From NCBI RefSeq assembly GCF_021917145.1, contig NC_061073.1, positions 8,413,485-8,477,484 of the forward strand: DNA of 64,000 nt. The letters are read 5' to 3'. Origin of the DNA: Hypomesus transpacificus (Eukaryota > Chordata > Actinopteri > Osmeriformes > Osmeridae). The position numbers and the translations under genes were made by a program. How positions within the stretch are numbered: position 1 is the stretch's first letter; each line of letters starts with the position of its first letter. The notes beneath the pieces are model-generated. The model was not told the origin of the DNA, did not search any database, and saw only the letters and a list, made by a program, of their open reading frames with translations. This document shows positions 34,900 to 47,300 of this stretch, piece after piece.

Positions 34900-36877
34900 C
34901 CGGGGGGGACGGACGGACGAGAAACCTTCTTGCATAAACCCACAGACACCAACACCTCCAAAGTTGTCTTCTCACCCTTTTACAAAGCCATTACAAAGGG
35001 TTTTCATTTTATGGCCAAACGTTTAGAGCTACAGATCAAACATGTTCCAAGATTTTATGTAAGCTTTGTGAACATCTGTAAGTGTGCCCATTCAAACTGA
35101 CAGGAAATTGACCTTTTGATGATCACTGGTCACCATAGATTTGTATTTATTTATTATCAGTTTGACCCAATTTGGTGATCCTCAAACATTTGAGGGATTG
35201 ACAAGGCATGCCCTTTTGACACCACTTGGTAGAGAAAAAAGTAATCATATTTTGGATGTATTCCAGGCCCTTTTGATTTGAACTGGTCAACTGTTCAGCT
35301 GTTACTGTCTGTGGGCCTCAATTCAAACTGTGAAAGGCACATAACTTAAAGCTGTTCATTGAATAGGTGAGCAACCCTTTCCCCCTCAGAGATTTTTGAA
35401 AATTGTCATTGGGGGACAGTACATTTTATTTACAGATTGAAGATCAGATAATACTAGTGGTCTCCAAACTTGTCTCCAATGACGCTGGGTCACAGCAGAC
35501 ATCAAAGCATTAATTAGAGAGGAAGTAGGAACAGTCCACAGGTTAAGAATTGATGATCATGTATCCATCAAGTATTCATGTTTTTCTTTTATTGCTTCAA
35601 ACAAAACATGCATTAGACTCTACTGTACATAACATAATAAGCGATGTCACAACATTTTAGACATTAGACAGGAAACGTAGGTACTGCACACAGAGTACTT
35701 TTCTTTGTCAATAAAATCTAAAATATTCAAAGTATCAAGCAGTACTGTGCACAATGTGCTTAGTACCATACACAATACAATGTGACGTGTGTACAATATA
35801 CTGTGTTCTGTGTGCAATGTACATGGCATCCAAAACTGATGTTCTTCTGTAAAGTATTACAGCAAAGCAGAAGAGTGATGGCTACTTTGCAATGTAGGTT
35901 ACTTATTTTGTCACAGCTTTTCAGTGTATACACAACTTTACATGGGAGGCTGGATCCTTCTTTTGTTTTCATCACCTTGGTGATTTTAAACACCTCAAAA
36001 GGCGGTAGCAGAACCTCTTCCTCATGCGGAAGTGTACAGTACTTGTCAAGGGCTGCACCGTAGAGGGTTCGAATATCGAAGCAAGTCACATTCCCAAACC
36101 TCACGGCTGACATTTTGTGTTTTGTTTGAAGGTACTCTGCTTAATCTTAAACCATGTTTTTATATTTCTATTGTTCAGCTTTTGTAAGGCTCTGGTGAGG
36201 AGGAAGTGAAGGGAGTGGTACTGGTACCCAGACGTGTACTTTGCCTTGCCAATGAGGTGGCTCTATTGAAGGGTTCGTAGACTTTGTGTAATGGGTTGAC
36301 ATACACATGAACGGCCATGGCCTCCATTTTATTGAGAGGATCATACGTTTTTTTCTTGTAGTAACTCTCAGCTTCCATCCAAGCTTTATCGAAATTCCGG
36401 AACATATTCCTCTCTTCAGGTAGGTATTTCTGTTGGACTTTCCGGATCATCTATATACACCATTGATTGGGCCACATATCACAGTAACATTCTCTCCGAC
36501 CATTACTTGTACACACATATTCACAAACACACAAGGAAGAATATCTTCTGTATGCTTAAAATGTTTTGGATTATCAGAATTTGCAACAACATGACATAGA
36601 GACGTTTGGCTTCTAATTGCTCCTTCAGTTTCAGAGACATAATAATAGTTTAATTCGATTTTGATATTGACAGTTACTTTTAACACTCACACAACCCACA
36701 CACACTAACAGAAAACTTCTGTGCAAGAGGCAAATGCCAAATTCTATTCTTGCTTCATTTCATTGCAATTCATAGGTGAATCATTTTTGCCCATCAGTGC
36801 ATGCACTAATACTGTACAAAAACACACTGCAATGGTTGTAAAAATGACCTGCAGCCTGGCTTGTGTAATGTTAGGAC
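34900..36877. repeat. Tandem segmental duplication, unit 2
   Basis: This is the direct copy of 32,217-34,786 carrying the broken ART paralogue. It is shorter by several deletions and holds one stretch missing from unit 1 (35,134-35,300). Confidence 0.85.
35880..36450 (-). pseudogene. Broken duplicate of the ART gene
   Basis: Residues equal to the middle of the intact gene (VQQKYLPEERNM to MEAMAVHVYVNP) are followed by a one-base loss near 36,257, which shifts the frame. A deletion near 36,120 then removes the FRGT and S-T-S catalytic blocks. The E-x-E block survives in another frame as HEEEVLLPPFEVFKI. The signal-peptide exon and the first 30 or so residues are gone. The stop region is deleted, so the frame would run into unrelated residues. 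It cannot encode an active enzyme. Confidence 0.88.
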
Positions 36878-36879
36878 AC

Positions 36880-37505
36880 ACTCACACAAAGTCATGTCAT
36901 TTAGGTGACAGTTTATTCATATAATTTCCTAACACAGAAAATATTGCAAATATAGTTTAGCCTATTCAAGGAAATTTCCAATGAACACAATATAGTAAGC
37001 TGCTACAAATTTCTGTATGTATGTGACTGATTTAAGTGGGAAATGGGCACACCCATCAATGCATTGAACCATTCAATTAGGCTTGTCTCTGCACTCAGTT
37101 GCAATCCTTAACTGAGATTACAACATCCTTCTGACTGGATGGATAAGAAATTATAATGGTCTTAAACTGATCCGTTTCAACACCAGTTATAGTAAACATA
37201 AGCTGGAATCAATAGATATCCTTTTTAATAAACCAAAACAAATGTGTTGGTGGAGTTTCCTTTGAAACTATGTGTAAATCACTGAGGCCCTGCTTCCATT
37301 GAAGGTGCACTCAATAACGATCATCAGGAAATTCAAGGCATGGAAGACAGTGGTGCGAGTCTTAGTTATATAATCTGCATGTATACAGACATACAGCCTC
37401 GATATTATCTTCACTCAGTTTGTATTTGACTTTTTTTATTGTAATCTACTACCTTGGTGGTATAATTGATCTACACTACAAAAAGCCAAAGCAGTATAAA
37501 CCAGA
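36880..37505. other. AT-rich intergenic DNA
   Basis: No repeat, RNA or protein was recognised. Confidence 0.5.
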
Positions 37506-38429
37506 TTATGTTCTTCTTAGTGAGGTTAGGAAGATCCATCTGCAGCTTGTTCGGACGGCTTTCAAGTCCCAAACTCTCAAGCTTGTAGACTTCATCCGAC
37601 CTAATTGTGTATCTTCTACACATTGATACAGTTATTTTCATAATATTATTGTGAATATTATTATCCCGAAGCAAAACATCTCCAAATCAGGTAAGCTGAC
37701 TGGCAGGAACAAGTAGTAAAGTTGTAAAAAAAAACAAAGTTTCTTTTGATATATGGTACATCATAAGGGCCTGATTCCACACTACATACATGCTAGTGAT
37801 TCACTGACATTACATCGGATCTACACAGACACACACACACATAATACAGACACACACACACACACCTGGATCGTTAGTATAGTTTAGAATAGTATAGTTT
37901 CCAGGATGACAATGTGACGACAGAAGTACTGAACTATTACCTTTTCGGTCAAGGCCTTGGAAAACCCAGACTGATTGTGAGGCTTCATACAGTGATTTGG
38001 CACAGTCCTCTTTCAAACCAGGTGGTGGCTCCACATAGGTTTGCACACCATGCTCTTTGCTGGATTTACTGAAACATTTAAACAAACGTCAGCCATTAAT
38101 ATTCTGGCAAGATTATTCACTCTGTCAGAGTGTGGATTTAAAATACCCCAGCACATTCAGATTTCTAAAGCACATACTATCCCTTCCTCTGCATTTTACA
38201 AGAAAAACAAATAGTAAAAAAAAGCTTTTTTTATTTAATTGTGTTTTTCTTATGAATAAAATCAGTTGTTTTCATATGATCAAAATACATCATGTTAATA
38301 AATACAACTACAAGCATATCTGTTTTTTTCAACTAGGTTATGCATGTAAATATGTCATACTTCTTCTGGCCGACAGGGAGCAGTGTTGCTTGGGGCTGAG
38401 TAGCAGAGCAGCAGTGACTAAGGTGATGG
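37506..38429 (-). CDS. Tentative three-exon gene of unknown function
   Basis: Three minus-strand segments have good splice borders and compatible phases: 38429-38361 (after CCACAG, before GTATGA), 38068-37941 (after TTTCAG, before GTAATA) and 37615-37506 (after GTGTAG, ending in TAA). The middle exon is the most protein-like: YVEPPPGLKEDCAKSLYEAS, then VWVFQGLDRK. The last would end VWDLKAVRTSCRWIFLTSL. Alternatively, a shifted last exon ends in a hydrophobic NIIWFILLWLFVV. I recognise no family, and the first exon and start codon are not located. It lies just downstream of ano2 on the same strand. Chance splice signals in noncoding DNA could explain it. Confidence 0.25.
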
Positions 38430-38868
38430 CTGTGGACAGAAACAGTAGAAAAAGTCTTTTTTTTGGTCTGAAGGATCTGCAGTCATGGCAAAGAGAGCTC
38501 CAGGGCTGTTTTAAGTTGTCAATTGCACAACTTTATCCAGCAGGCCATCCTAACCCATTCGACTGGTGTCAACAAAGGAAAATACCTAGAACTTTCCTAT
38601 CGAAAACTGGAAGCCCTTAGTGGCAAGGTATCAATGTTGCACCTGTCACTTCTCCAACAATGGAGTGATAGGGGGTGGGGAGTTAGACAGCTCAGTTTCT
38701 CTGGCTGGGGAGTCCAGTTTTACAGAGATGGAAGGGGGAAGGCTGCAGGGGGGGAGACAGGGTGATGCTCCAGGCACACGGGAGACTCAGCTGGACCATC
38801 ATCCTCCACTCTCCACCCACCCACCATCATCCTCCACCCCCCTTCCTTGCTCCCCACCTCTCCTTCCC

Positions 38869-41800
38869 TCACACTGGCGTGTCCCGCTTCAGTTCGCTGG
38901 GGGATGGGGGGACACCGTCTCCCAGCTTCGTAAAGCTTGTGGATTGGCTGGGCTTGGCAGAGCTGTCCCCAGCCTCAGGGCCTCTCGGGCGGGCAGGCAG
39001 AGTGGAACAGCGGCCCTTGGCTCTTGAGCCTGCCTCTCTACCCGGTGGCCCCTTGAGCATGAACAGTTCACTGGGGGAGAGAGGCTTGGGCAGCGTGGTC
39101 GGAGGGTTGGCAGGAGGGGACTGGAGCACATGTGTGGGGGAAAGTGGAGTGTTTGAGAAAGACAGGGGCTTGGATGTAGAAGGAGCCAGAGGAATGTGTC
39201 GAGGGAGCAGAGAGCCCTGTGCCGACATCTGCTGAAACCTGGTTAAACTGGTGGAGTGGCTGGGACGGGGCAGGCTGTGCCCGGATTCAGGGCCTCTCTG
39301 GCGAGGAGGCAGTGTGGAGCTGCGGGCTTTGGACCTCGAGGCTGGGTCTGTGGGAGGAAGGCCTTTAAGGGAGAACATTGTGATGTTCTGAGCCATGCCT
39401 GCTGGTTCTGAGCTTGACTGGAGACTGTGGAGCGAGCCTGCCTTGGACGAGGGGGCTGAGGGGGCTTGACAGACCTTCTGGGAGTCTGTGGTAGGCAACT
39501 CCATGTCTGAATCTGCATCCAGACAAAAAAAGATGAAAACACTTTGCATTAGTGCATTTATACTACAAGGCTTGATGAAATACTTGATGAAATATTGAAT
39601 TCAACAGAATACGTGGTCAATTCTCAACTTACCTAACAGGCCAAGCTGATCCATGAAAGCATCCAGATCCAAACTGACGTACAGCTCTTCTTCTGGCTTC
39701 ACTTCCAAATCTTTGCCCTCTTCTCGTTCCTCTCCTCCTCCTTCCTCTCTTCCTCCTCCTTCCTCTCCTCCTCCTCCTTCCTCTCCTCCTCCTCCTTCCT
39801 CTCCTCCCTTCTCCACCGCTTCCTCTTCGTCTTTCTCACCTCCTTCATGAACTCTCGTCTCTTCCCCTCCTCCTCCTTCCTCTAACACGTCTCGGTCTCC
39901 TTCTTCTCCTTTATCTCCTCTGTCTTCTGCCTCCCCTCCTGCCTCCTCCCCTCTCTCAGCTCCCAAGTTCCCAGCAGTCTCCAGGCTTTCACATCTCTGC
40001 CGATAGAGTCTGTCCACTTCTAGCTCGCCCTCCTCCTCCCTCTCCATCTCTTCCGGAGCCTCCACCACGATGTCGAAGGTGGGCGGGAAGCGTGGGGCGG
40101 CGCACTCAGGGGAGTGGCCTCTGGGACGCCTAGTTTCCTGCTCGCCGCTCAGCAGCAGCTCCATCAGCAGCATGTTCTCCTTCTTCAGCTGCTCTCTCAG
40201 CGAGCGCGGCACATCCGGGATCAGCCATGCCACCAGCATGCTCAGGAACATGGCCAGGTTCTGCAAAGACATGGCACAGTCAAGAACAGACCGGATTCTC
40301 CAGCCGTAACCGTTCTAGATTCCTTGTAGAAGGGTTGGAGGATGAGATATGTCAGAGTTTGTGAAGGTTCTCTACAGCGACTAAGGTTATTTCCCCCTTT
40401 AGAGGGTGACACAATTCAGCACTTGTCCCTTTGTCTACCTGGAAGAAGATGACGAAGGCCAATCTGGCAGCTAGGACAGACCAGTACTGCTTCGAAAAGG
40501 TGTATGCATCAGATGCCCATGGAGGATCCCTGTAGTCTTTATACCTGGGGGCAGAAGGAGAGAAGGAGTGGACAGGAAATAGGGTAAGGGGAGAGGCATC
40601 ATTAGTCTGTAAGATAAACTGTCTCCAACACAAGTTCCTGAATCCTTTGATGAAAGTCATTTCTCTCAGATACAGGAACATAAGCAGCAAGATCTAGTAA
40701 GGTACAGAGGATGGAGGGTGGGAGTGGTGTGGTGGTGGTGGGGGCGGGGTCAGCCGGAGGTCCAACCTGCAAATGGAGACTCCCTTCAGAAGGGTGGAGG
40801 TGGGCGCCGTGCCCGGGGAGAAGTTACTGATGTTGAAGTAGGCAAGAGAGTGCTCCGTGTAACCGTTCATGTTGCCGTTCTGGCTGTACATAAACTGGTA
40901 GACCATCCTGGGGATGAACTCAGACGTGAAGGAGATGACAAACGCCTGAGGGGAGAACAAGGTGGAATAAGGAACACCCGTGTCTTGAACGGAGTCCTGA
41001 ACAAGCTCCTTAAACTGTAGAGTTACACTCCCCACCCCTGTTGGCCTACATCTATGGGCAAATCCAACACACCTACTCAGCAGCTACAGGAAGTCAATAC
41101 GTTTAGGACAAACACATTCTGTTGCCCCAACCAACTGTGGATACTTTGTCAGTGTCCTCTTTTCCACTTACATTTGTAATGACAGAGAACTTGCTGATTC
41201 CACACAGAATGTTGTACCAAATCCCTGGAGAAAGCATGCGCACAAGAGAGAAGAAAAGGGGAAGGATGGCGAGTGTGCATGAAAAGAGAGAACAGAGGAG
41301 TGTGTGAAAGAAAGTGAGCATTCACATGCATGCACGTGTGCCAGTTTGAGCAATAAAGAAGACAGAGAGAGGAGTTGAAGAGTGTAATAGAAAAGTAATT
41401 TGTGTGTAGGAAAGGGAAGGCACAGAGACAGAGGGTGAGTAGAAGTACAAGGAAAAATTGTTCACACATACACACTTCCTTACACAGTGTGTTAGTGTGT
41501 GTAGTCTACGATGTGCACATAGTCCTGCACTGGGTCAGTAGTTGTGTCATGGTTGTATTTTGGTTGTAGTTTTGACTTGGCATAACATGCGTGGATATAA
41601 GGAAAAGGTTGGTTTTATATTGTATGAGAGAAGAATTGTAGGTGTTTGTGTTATGGTTATGCTGCAGTTGTGTTGTGGGTCAGCACCTATGTCTTTGCAG
41701 CGCACAGCATCCGGTCTTCGGATCTCGGTGACAAACTTGGCAGCGTCGAGGCGAATCTCAATGACATTGTTGAGCAGAGCAAATACAGGAGCCAGAGGGA

Positions 41801-42007
41801 AGGACGCGACAAATAGAGAAACAAATCCGTACTGGATTACTGTGGACACACACACACACAAACAGATGAACAAACACACACTTTAATACACACTAGGTGC
41901 GTGAGTGACTAATAATGTGAGTGAGAGAGTGAGTGAGTGAGCGAGTATGTGAGTGAGTGAGTGAGTGAGTGAGTGAGTATGTGGTGAACGATTGAGTGAG
42001 TGAGTGA

Positions 42008-42087
<80 letters not shown>

Positions 42088-44299
42088 CACTCATCTCCAT
42101 GTACTCAGGGCTCAGGCCTTCAAAGGGCTCCAGGGCGTGATCTTTGTCCCACTGCTGCTTGGGTCTCTTCTCCTCCTCCTCTTCCTCCTCTCCTTTGGCT
42201 TTATCCTTCTCTTTCATGGTTCTGTACATCTTTTTCAGCTTTCTGCAGAGAAGCAAAAGAAGATGAGCACATGCTGGGAGAGTGTTAAAGAAAACATGTA
42301 AGGAATTACAGCTCGAGCTGGAGTTGCGTGTGTATGTGTGTGTGAGTGTGCATTACAAGACGGGGAAGTTCAAACTCACGGTATAACAATTTCAAAGACA
42401 TTGTTTTGGATGAGCTGTTTCCCCAGCATGATCATACTGAGCTGGATACACAGCTCAATGAGACAGCCTGGAGGGGCACACTGCAGAGACAAGACACACG
42501 TTTCATTTTTCACAAACACACGTACTCTCGAACAGTTGTGTCAAACGTAAGCGTTTGCATCCCCCAACCCCTTTTTTCCCACTGTAAAGCGCATTGTGTT
42601 GCCTCCTGGTATGAAATACGCTATATAAATCAAGTTTGACAGTGGAGTGTGGTGTGGTGAACCTACTTCCTCCATACGGAAGTCTCCGAAGATATAAACA
42701 TAGTCCCCTGGTCGCCCGGAAAACCTGCACAAAGGGAGACCATGGGAGGATGGAAAGGAAACAATGGAGAATTTTTTGGAAGGACAGCCAGACAGACAGG
42801 CAGGCAGGCAGACAGGAAAGGTGGGTGGACAGATGGAAGTGCAGGTGGACTGTAGGACCCACAGACTGACAGGCATACAGACACACAGACCGAAGGGCAG
42901 CCAGACAGACAAGAAAGTGGATGGACAGGTGGGCAAGCAGACAGACAGGCAGACCGAGAGACAGAGAGAGAAGGGTAGACAGATAAACAGACAGACCTGC
43001 CCTTGAAGAAGGCCACATAGAAGATAGGTGCAAAGGCGTTCATGGACTTGAGGAAAAAAGCCTTCAGGATCAAGCGCTCCTCGAACTCGGCCTCCGTTTT
43101 AGGGATTTCTGACGGACAGCAGACACAACCACGCACATCACAAGACAGATCCACAACCACACCACTCAGAGGATGTTAAATAGAAACGCATTACCCAGTT
43201 CAGTTAGCCAGACAGCAATGGCTCCATAGATCTCATCCAGCACCAACACCACCAGCAAGTTGATAATGATGGCTGTGGTGGTGACGGTCATCCTCACGCT
43301 AGCCTTGGCCTCAGGGTCAGGGTTCATAGACCAGCTAGCCAACGTGGAGATACGATACATGATCACTCCAAACACTGCCGAGAACGTTACTCCAATCTGG
43401 TACCACACAAATAGAGACAGGTAAGGAAAGGGGCGTGAAAGAGAACAGCTATGGTATGATGAGATGTCTAATATAATAGAAATATACATGTATTAATATT
43501 ACCATAAGCAAAATAGTGGAGATATTGATAAGGTAACCAGGGAGACGATCCTCAATAGTCAGAGACTCTGGCTCTCTCTGACGGAAGAAACACACATATT
43601 ACTTGAGAACACACACATATTGAGACACTGTTCTGGATCATGTTTCTCTCATAAACATAAAACATCAAACAATCCCTCCAGACATAAATGAACTGTGCTG
43701 AATGTGCTCAAATCTAGGGTACGACAAAGAAATACATCTTGAAATGAATGTCCTCCTGTCATAGTGTGATGAGTGTTTACATAACAAGTAGCGTATGTAA
43801 ATAGTAGACTATCATTTCGAGAAAAGGACAGCAATAACCTCCTCTGTAAGCAGCTCTCCCACACCTCCCTCCCTCTCTCTCTCCCTCTGTAATCTGGGCT
43901 AATCTGAGGCAGGTAAGCAGCTTTGGGCTCAACCACCCGGAGAAGAAGAAGGGGGTTTCCTCTTCATAAATAAACACAGCCACACATAAGACTTCCTTCC
44001 CTCAACCTACCTAGAGTCTCGAACATGACATTTTGAGGGTTTATTTGGCCATAGCTACACTATGCATGAGCAGAGCCAAATGTGTTCTGGTGGGTTGGTC
44101 TGGATACATTTCATATGTTACAGGCTTACTCTAACCCTTTAGCAACTCCCCTCTTCCCCTCTCCCCTCCCCCCCCTTTCCCCCCCTTTCCCCCCCCCACG
44201 CTCCCTGTATGCAGTTGTACCTGTGAGGCCAGCATTTTGTCTCTCTCTCCGCCACCTCCTACTTCCTCCTGCTGCATGGAGAAACCATGTTACTCTCTC

Positions 44300-44389
<90 letters not shown>

Positions 44390-47300
44390 CCCCCCCCCCA
44401 AAAAAAATAATAAAAATTGTATGAAAGACAAAGTAACAAATCCGTACATTGCTCTTCCTCTTGTTTGTTTTCATCTTCTGTTTCTTCTCCTGTAGAACGG
44501 TTTCATACTCAGGCCTCGGCTCGTCCTGAAACACACACACACTCTCTCTTACACAAGTAATCCATTAACGTAGGTTAAAACACAGGACCTTTGTGGTGTT
44601 ATTGAAACTGAACAGTGTGTGTGTTAAGATGTCTGGATAGTAGCAAGGAGATCTAGACATCTACAGAATAAAGTACAGTACCAGTCAAAAGACACAAAAT
44701 AGGAAAATGTGTCCAAACTTTTGACTGGTACTGTATGTTACACTCAATGTAAATACAGTAGAAACCCCCTACCTGCACTCTCTCCTTCATGCAGCAGGAG
44801 AGCAACAGAACAACAGAGACAGACATCAACATGAGTCATCACATTCTCCTGACCAGGACTGTGTGTGGGGTGAGTGCTGACACATGTGTATGCCCTCATC
44901 GTGTGCTGTGTGCTGTGACCCCACAATCTGAGCCTCATCCAGTTAGCTCACTGCTTTAAGAACATTCCAATCTCATTATAGGCATGTGCTGTCAGCGGTG
45001 TCAGTGTGTGTGTGTTGGTGGATGGGGGGGAGGGGAGTGTTTGAGCTGGGAGGATTATTTTGAGACCACCACAACTTTGCACTTTTGACCTAAGCTGTCC
45101 CCTGCCCTTGCCTCTGTCATATGGTCAGGATGAGAGAGCGGAATTAAGAGCAAGAGAGCGAGAGCAAAAGAGAGAGAGAGAGAGAGAGATAAAGAGAGAG
45201 ATAAAGAGAGAGATAAAGAGAGAGATAAAGAGAGAGATAAAGAGAGAGATAAAGAGAGAGATAAAGAGAGAGAGAGGGGAAGATGGTGTGTGTGTGTTTG
45301 TACCTCCTCATCCTCCAAGCTGGTAAGGTCCCAACTGTGTTTCAAGCACATCTGCCGCCTCTTCCAGTGTTCAAGAAACAGGGCAGCTACAAACAAACAC
45401 ACACACACACACAGATCATGACACATTACACACACATGACCCCACCGTACACAGACACAATACTTAACACCGGAGATTATTCTTCACATGAACAGAGGGA
45501 CTAGAGGGCCGCAGAGGACAGAAGGGATTTTAGTGAGGAATGTGTCCACTTAGATCCAGTTCTATCTTTACCCCAGAGGGACATGAAAATCGCAAAGAGG
45601 ACTGTTGCGCCGTTGTCGAACAGGTAGGAAGCCCTGGCCAGGGAACACACTGAGCTCAGACGCCAGTAATCACACACTCCGTCACACAAGGGACACATGG
45701 TGAAGTTCAGACCGTCATCGCATGTCTCTTGACTGCAAGAGAGATGCACACACAAACACACACACACACAGATGATGGAATAAGAAAATATTTATGGTGA
45801 AAGGTCAGTGTTTCCAACGTACAGTTTATGTGTATGTGTGACAGAGAGACCATGCACATGTTCGTGTGCCTGTGTGTACCTGGGCACGTTGGTGTCGACC
45901 GTGAAGCAGCCATAGAGGAAGACGATGACCCCCAGGACAGAGGGGGGGATGAGGAGCTGGGTGTAGACTCCCAGCCAGGCGAAATACAAACCTATCTGCT
46001 CCCCAAAGTATTTCCTGTGGAGGAGGGTTTAATCCAGAGTTAATACAGTCGTGGCCATAAGTTTTGGCAATGGCACATGTTGTGTTTCGCAAAGTTTGCT
46101 GGTTCAGTATTTGAGGAAAAGGTTTTCACATGTTTCTACAGAATACAATAAGGCACATTTTGTATTTTCTAAAGCTTTTTTCGGGCAAACATTTTCAATA
46201 TATACAAATAGTCCCCTCTTTTACAGCAGTCAATCTGCTCTTAAAATCCAATCAGAATGATAGAGTGATTTCACCTGGCTCGAACTAGTTCACATTTCCC
46301 CCTGTGCTGATGATACTTACTGAAATTATGTTAGCAGTCATTTTATGCCAAGGCCCAGCAAGCTTTTCAAACACAAAATGTATGTCGCTCTCAATACTTT
46401 TGGCCACGGTTGTACACTCCTACGGTACCTGAACTGGGTTATCTCACTGTGTTGCCTAGGGCACAGAGACTTCCACTTCTTCCACAATGTTCGACGGATT
46501 GTGTTATGTAAAGAAGCAGCTAATTCTATCCGCAGCTAATTAGTGATAGTGGTCATTATCAGGAGAACACAGAGAGTACTGTCTGGTTCATACCGGATCA
46601 AGTCCACAGGCTGGTACTTGTGCATGACTCCATAGTTGGCCCATTCCTCATGGAGGAGCTGAAACACACACAAACACGGACTCGGATGAACAATTAGTAA
46701 AATTAAAGAGCAACTGTGTTTCTGTACTGCTGGAGTGTGCTAACCCCAGCGAAGCCCCAGATAGGAGGTTCACCTGTCGATCATTGCGTTGATCTTTCCC
46801 GCCTTTCCTCGTGAATGATCCCTGAGGAGAGAGAGGCCAGATTGTCACACCTATGACATCTAATCCTTTAAGTCTGACCTTCAAGTCCTGATCTGACTTT
46901 AGTTTCTAGAAAGGAGGCTTGATGATGATGGTGTGATTGTACTCACATCATGTAGAGGGAAGGCAGAATCGTAGACACCATTAGCCAATAATGCTGTGAT
47001 GCCTGTGAAGGAGGGTTGAACACGGTTAGACAGGCCTGATGCTCCTACTGCTTTGACCCATGATATCATGTAGAAAGTAGAGAAACTAGCAGCTGAAACT
47101 ACCAGATCAAAAACACTCAAATGAGAATGTAGGAAGCACATACAGTACCAGTCAAAAGTTTGGACACATTTTCCCATGTGTCCAAACATTTGACTGGTAC
47201 TGTACTCACACATACACACACAGACACACACACATACACATATACACACACATATACACACACACACAAACTGATACACACACAGATACACAAACACAGA

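Noticed and set aside
39653..39850. Ser/Pro-rich plus-strand frame
   Set aside because: It is the complement of the ano2 Glu/Gly coding repeat.
41893..42256. Ser/Leu-repeat frames over the GA run
   Set aside because: Microsatellite translation. Only the exon at 42,091-42,242 inside it is real.
44126..44540. Cys/Val and His/Thr repeat frames
   Set aside because: They come from translating the CA microsatellite.
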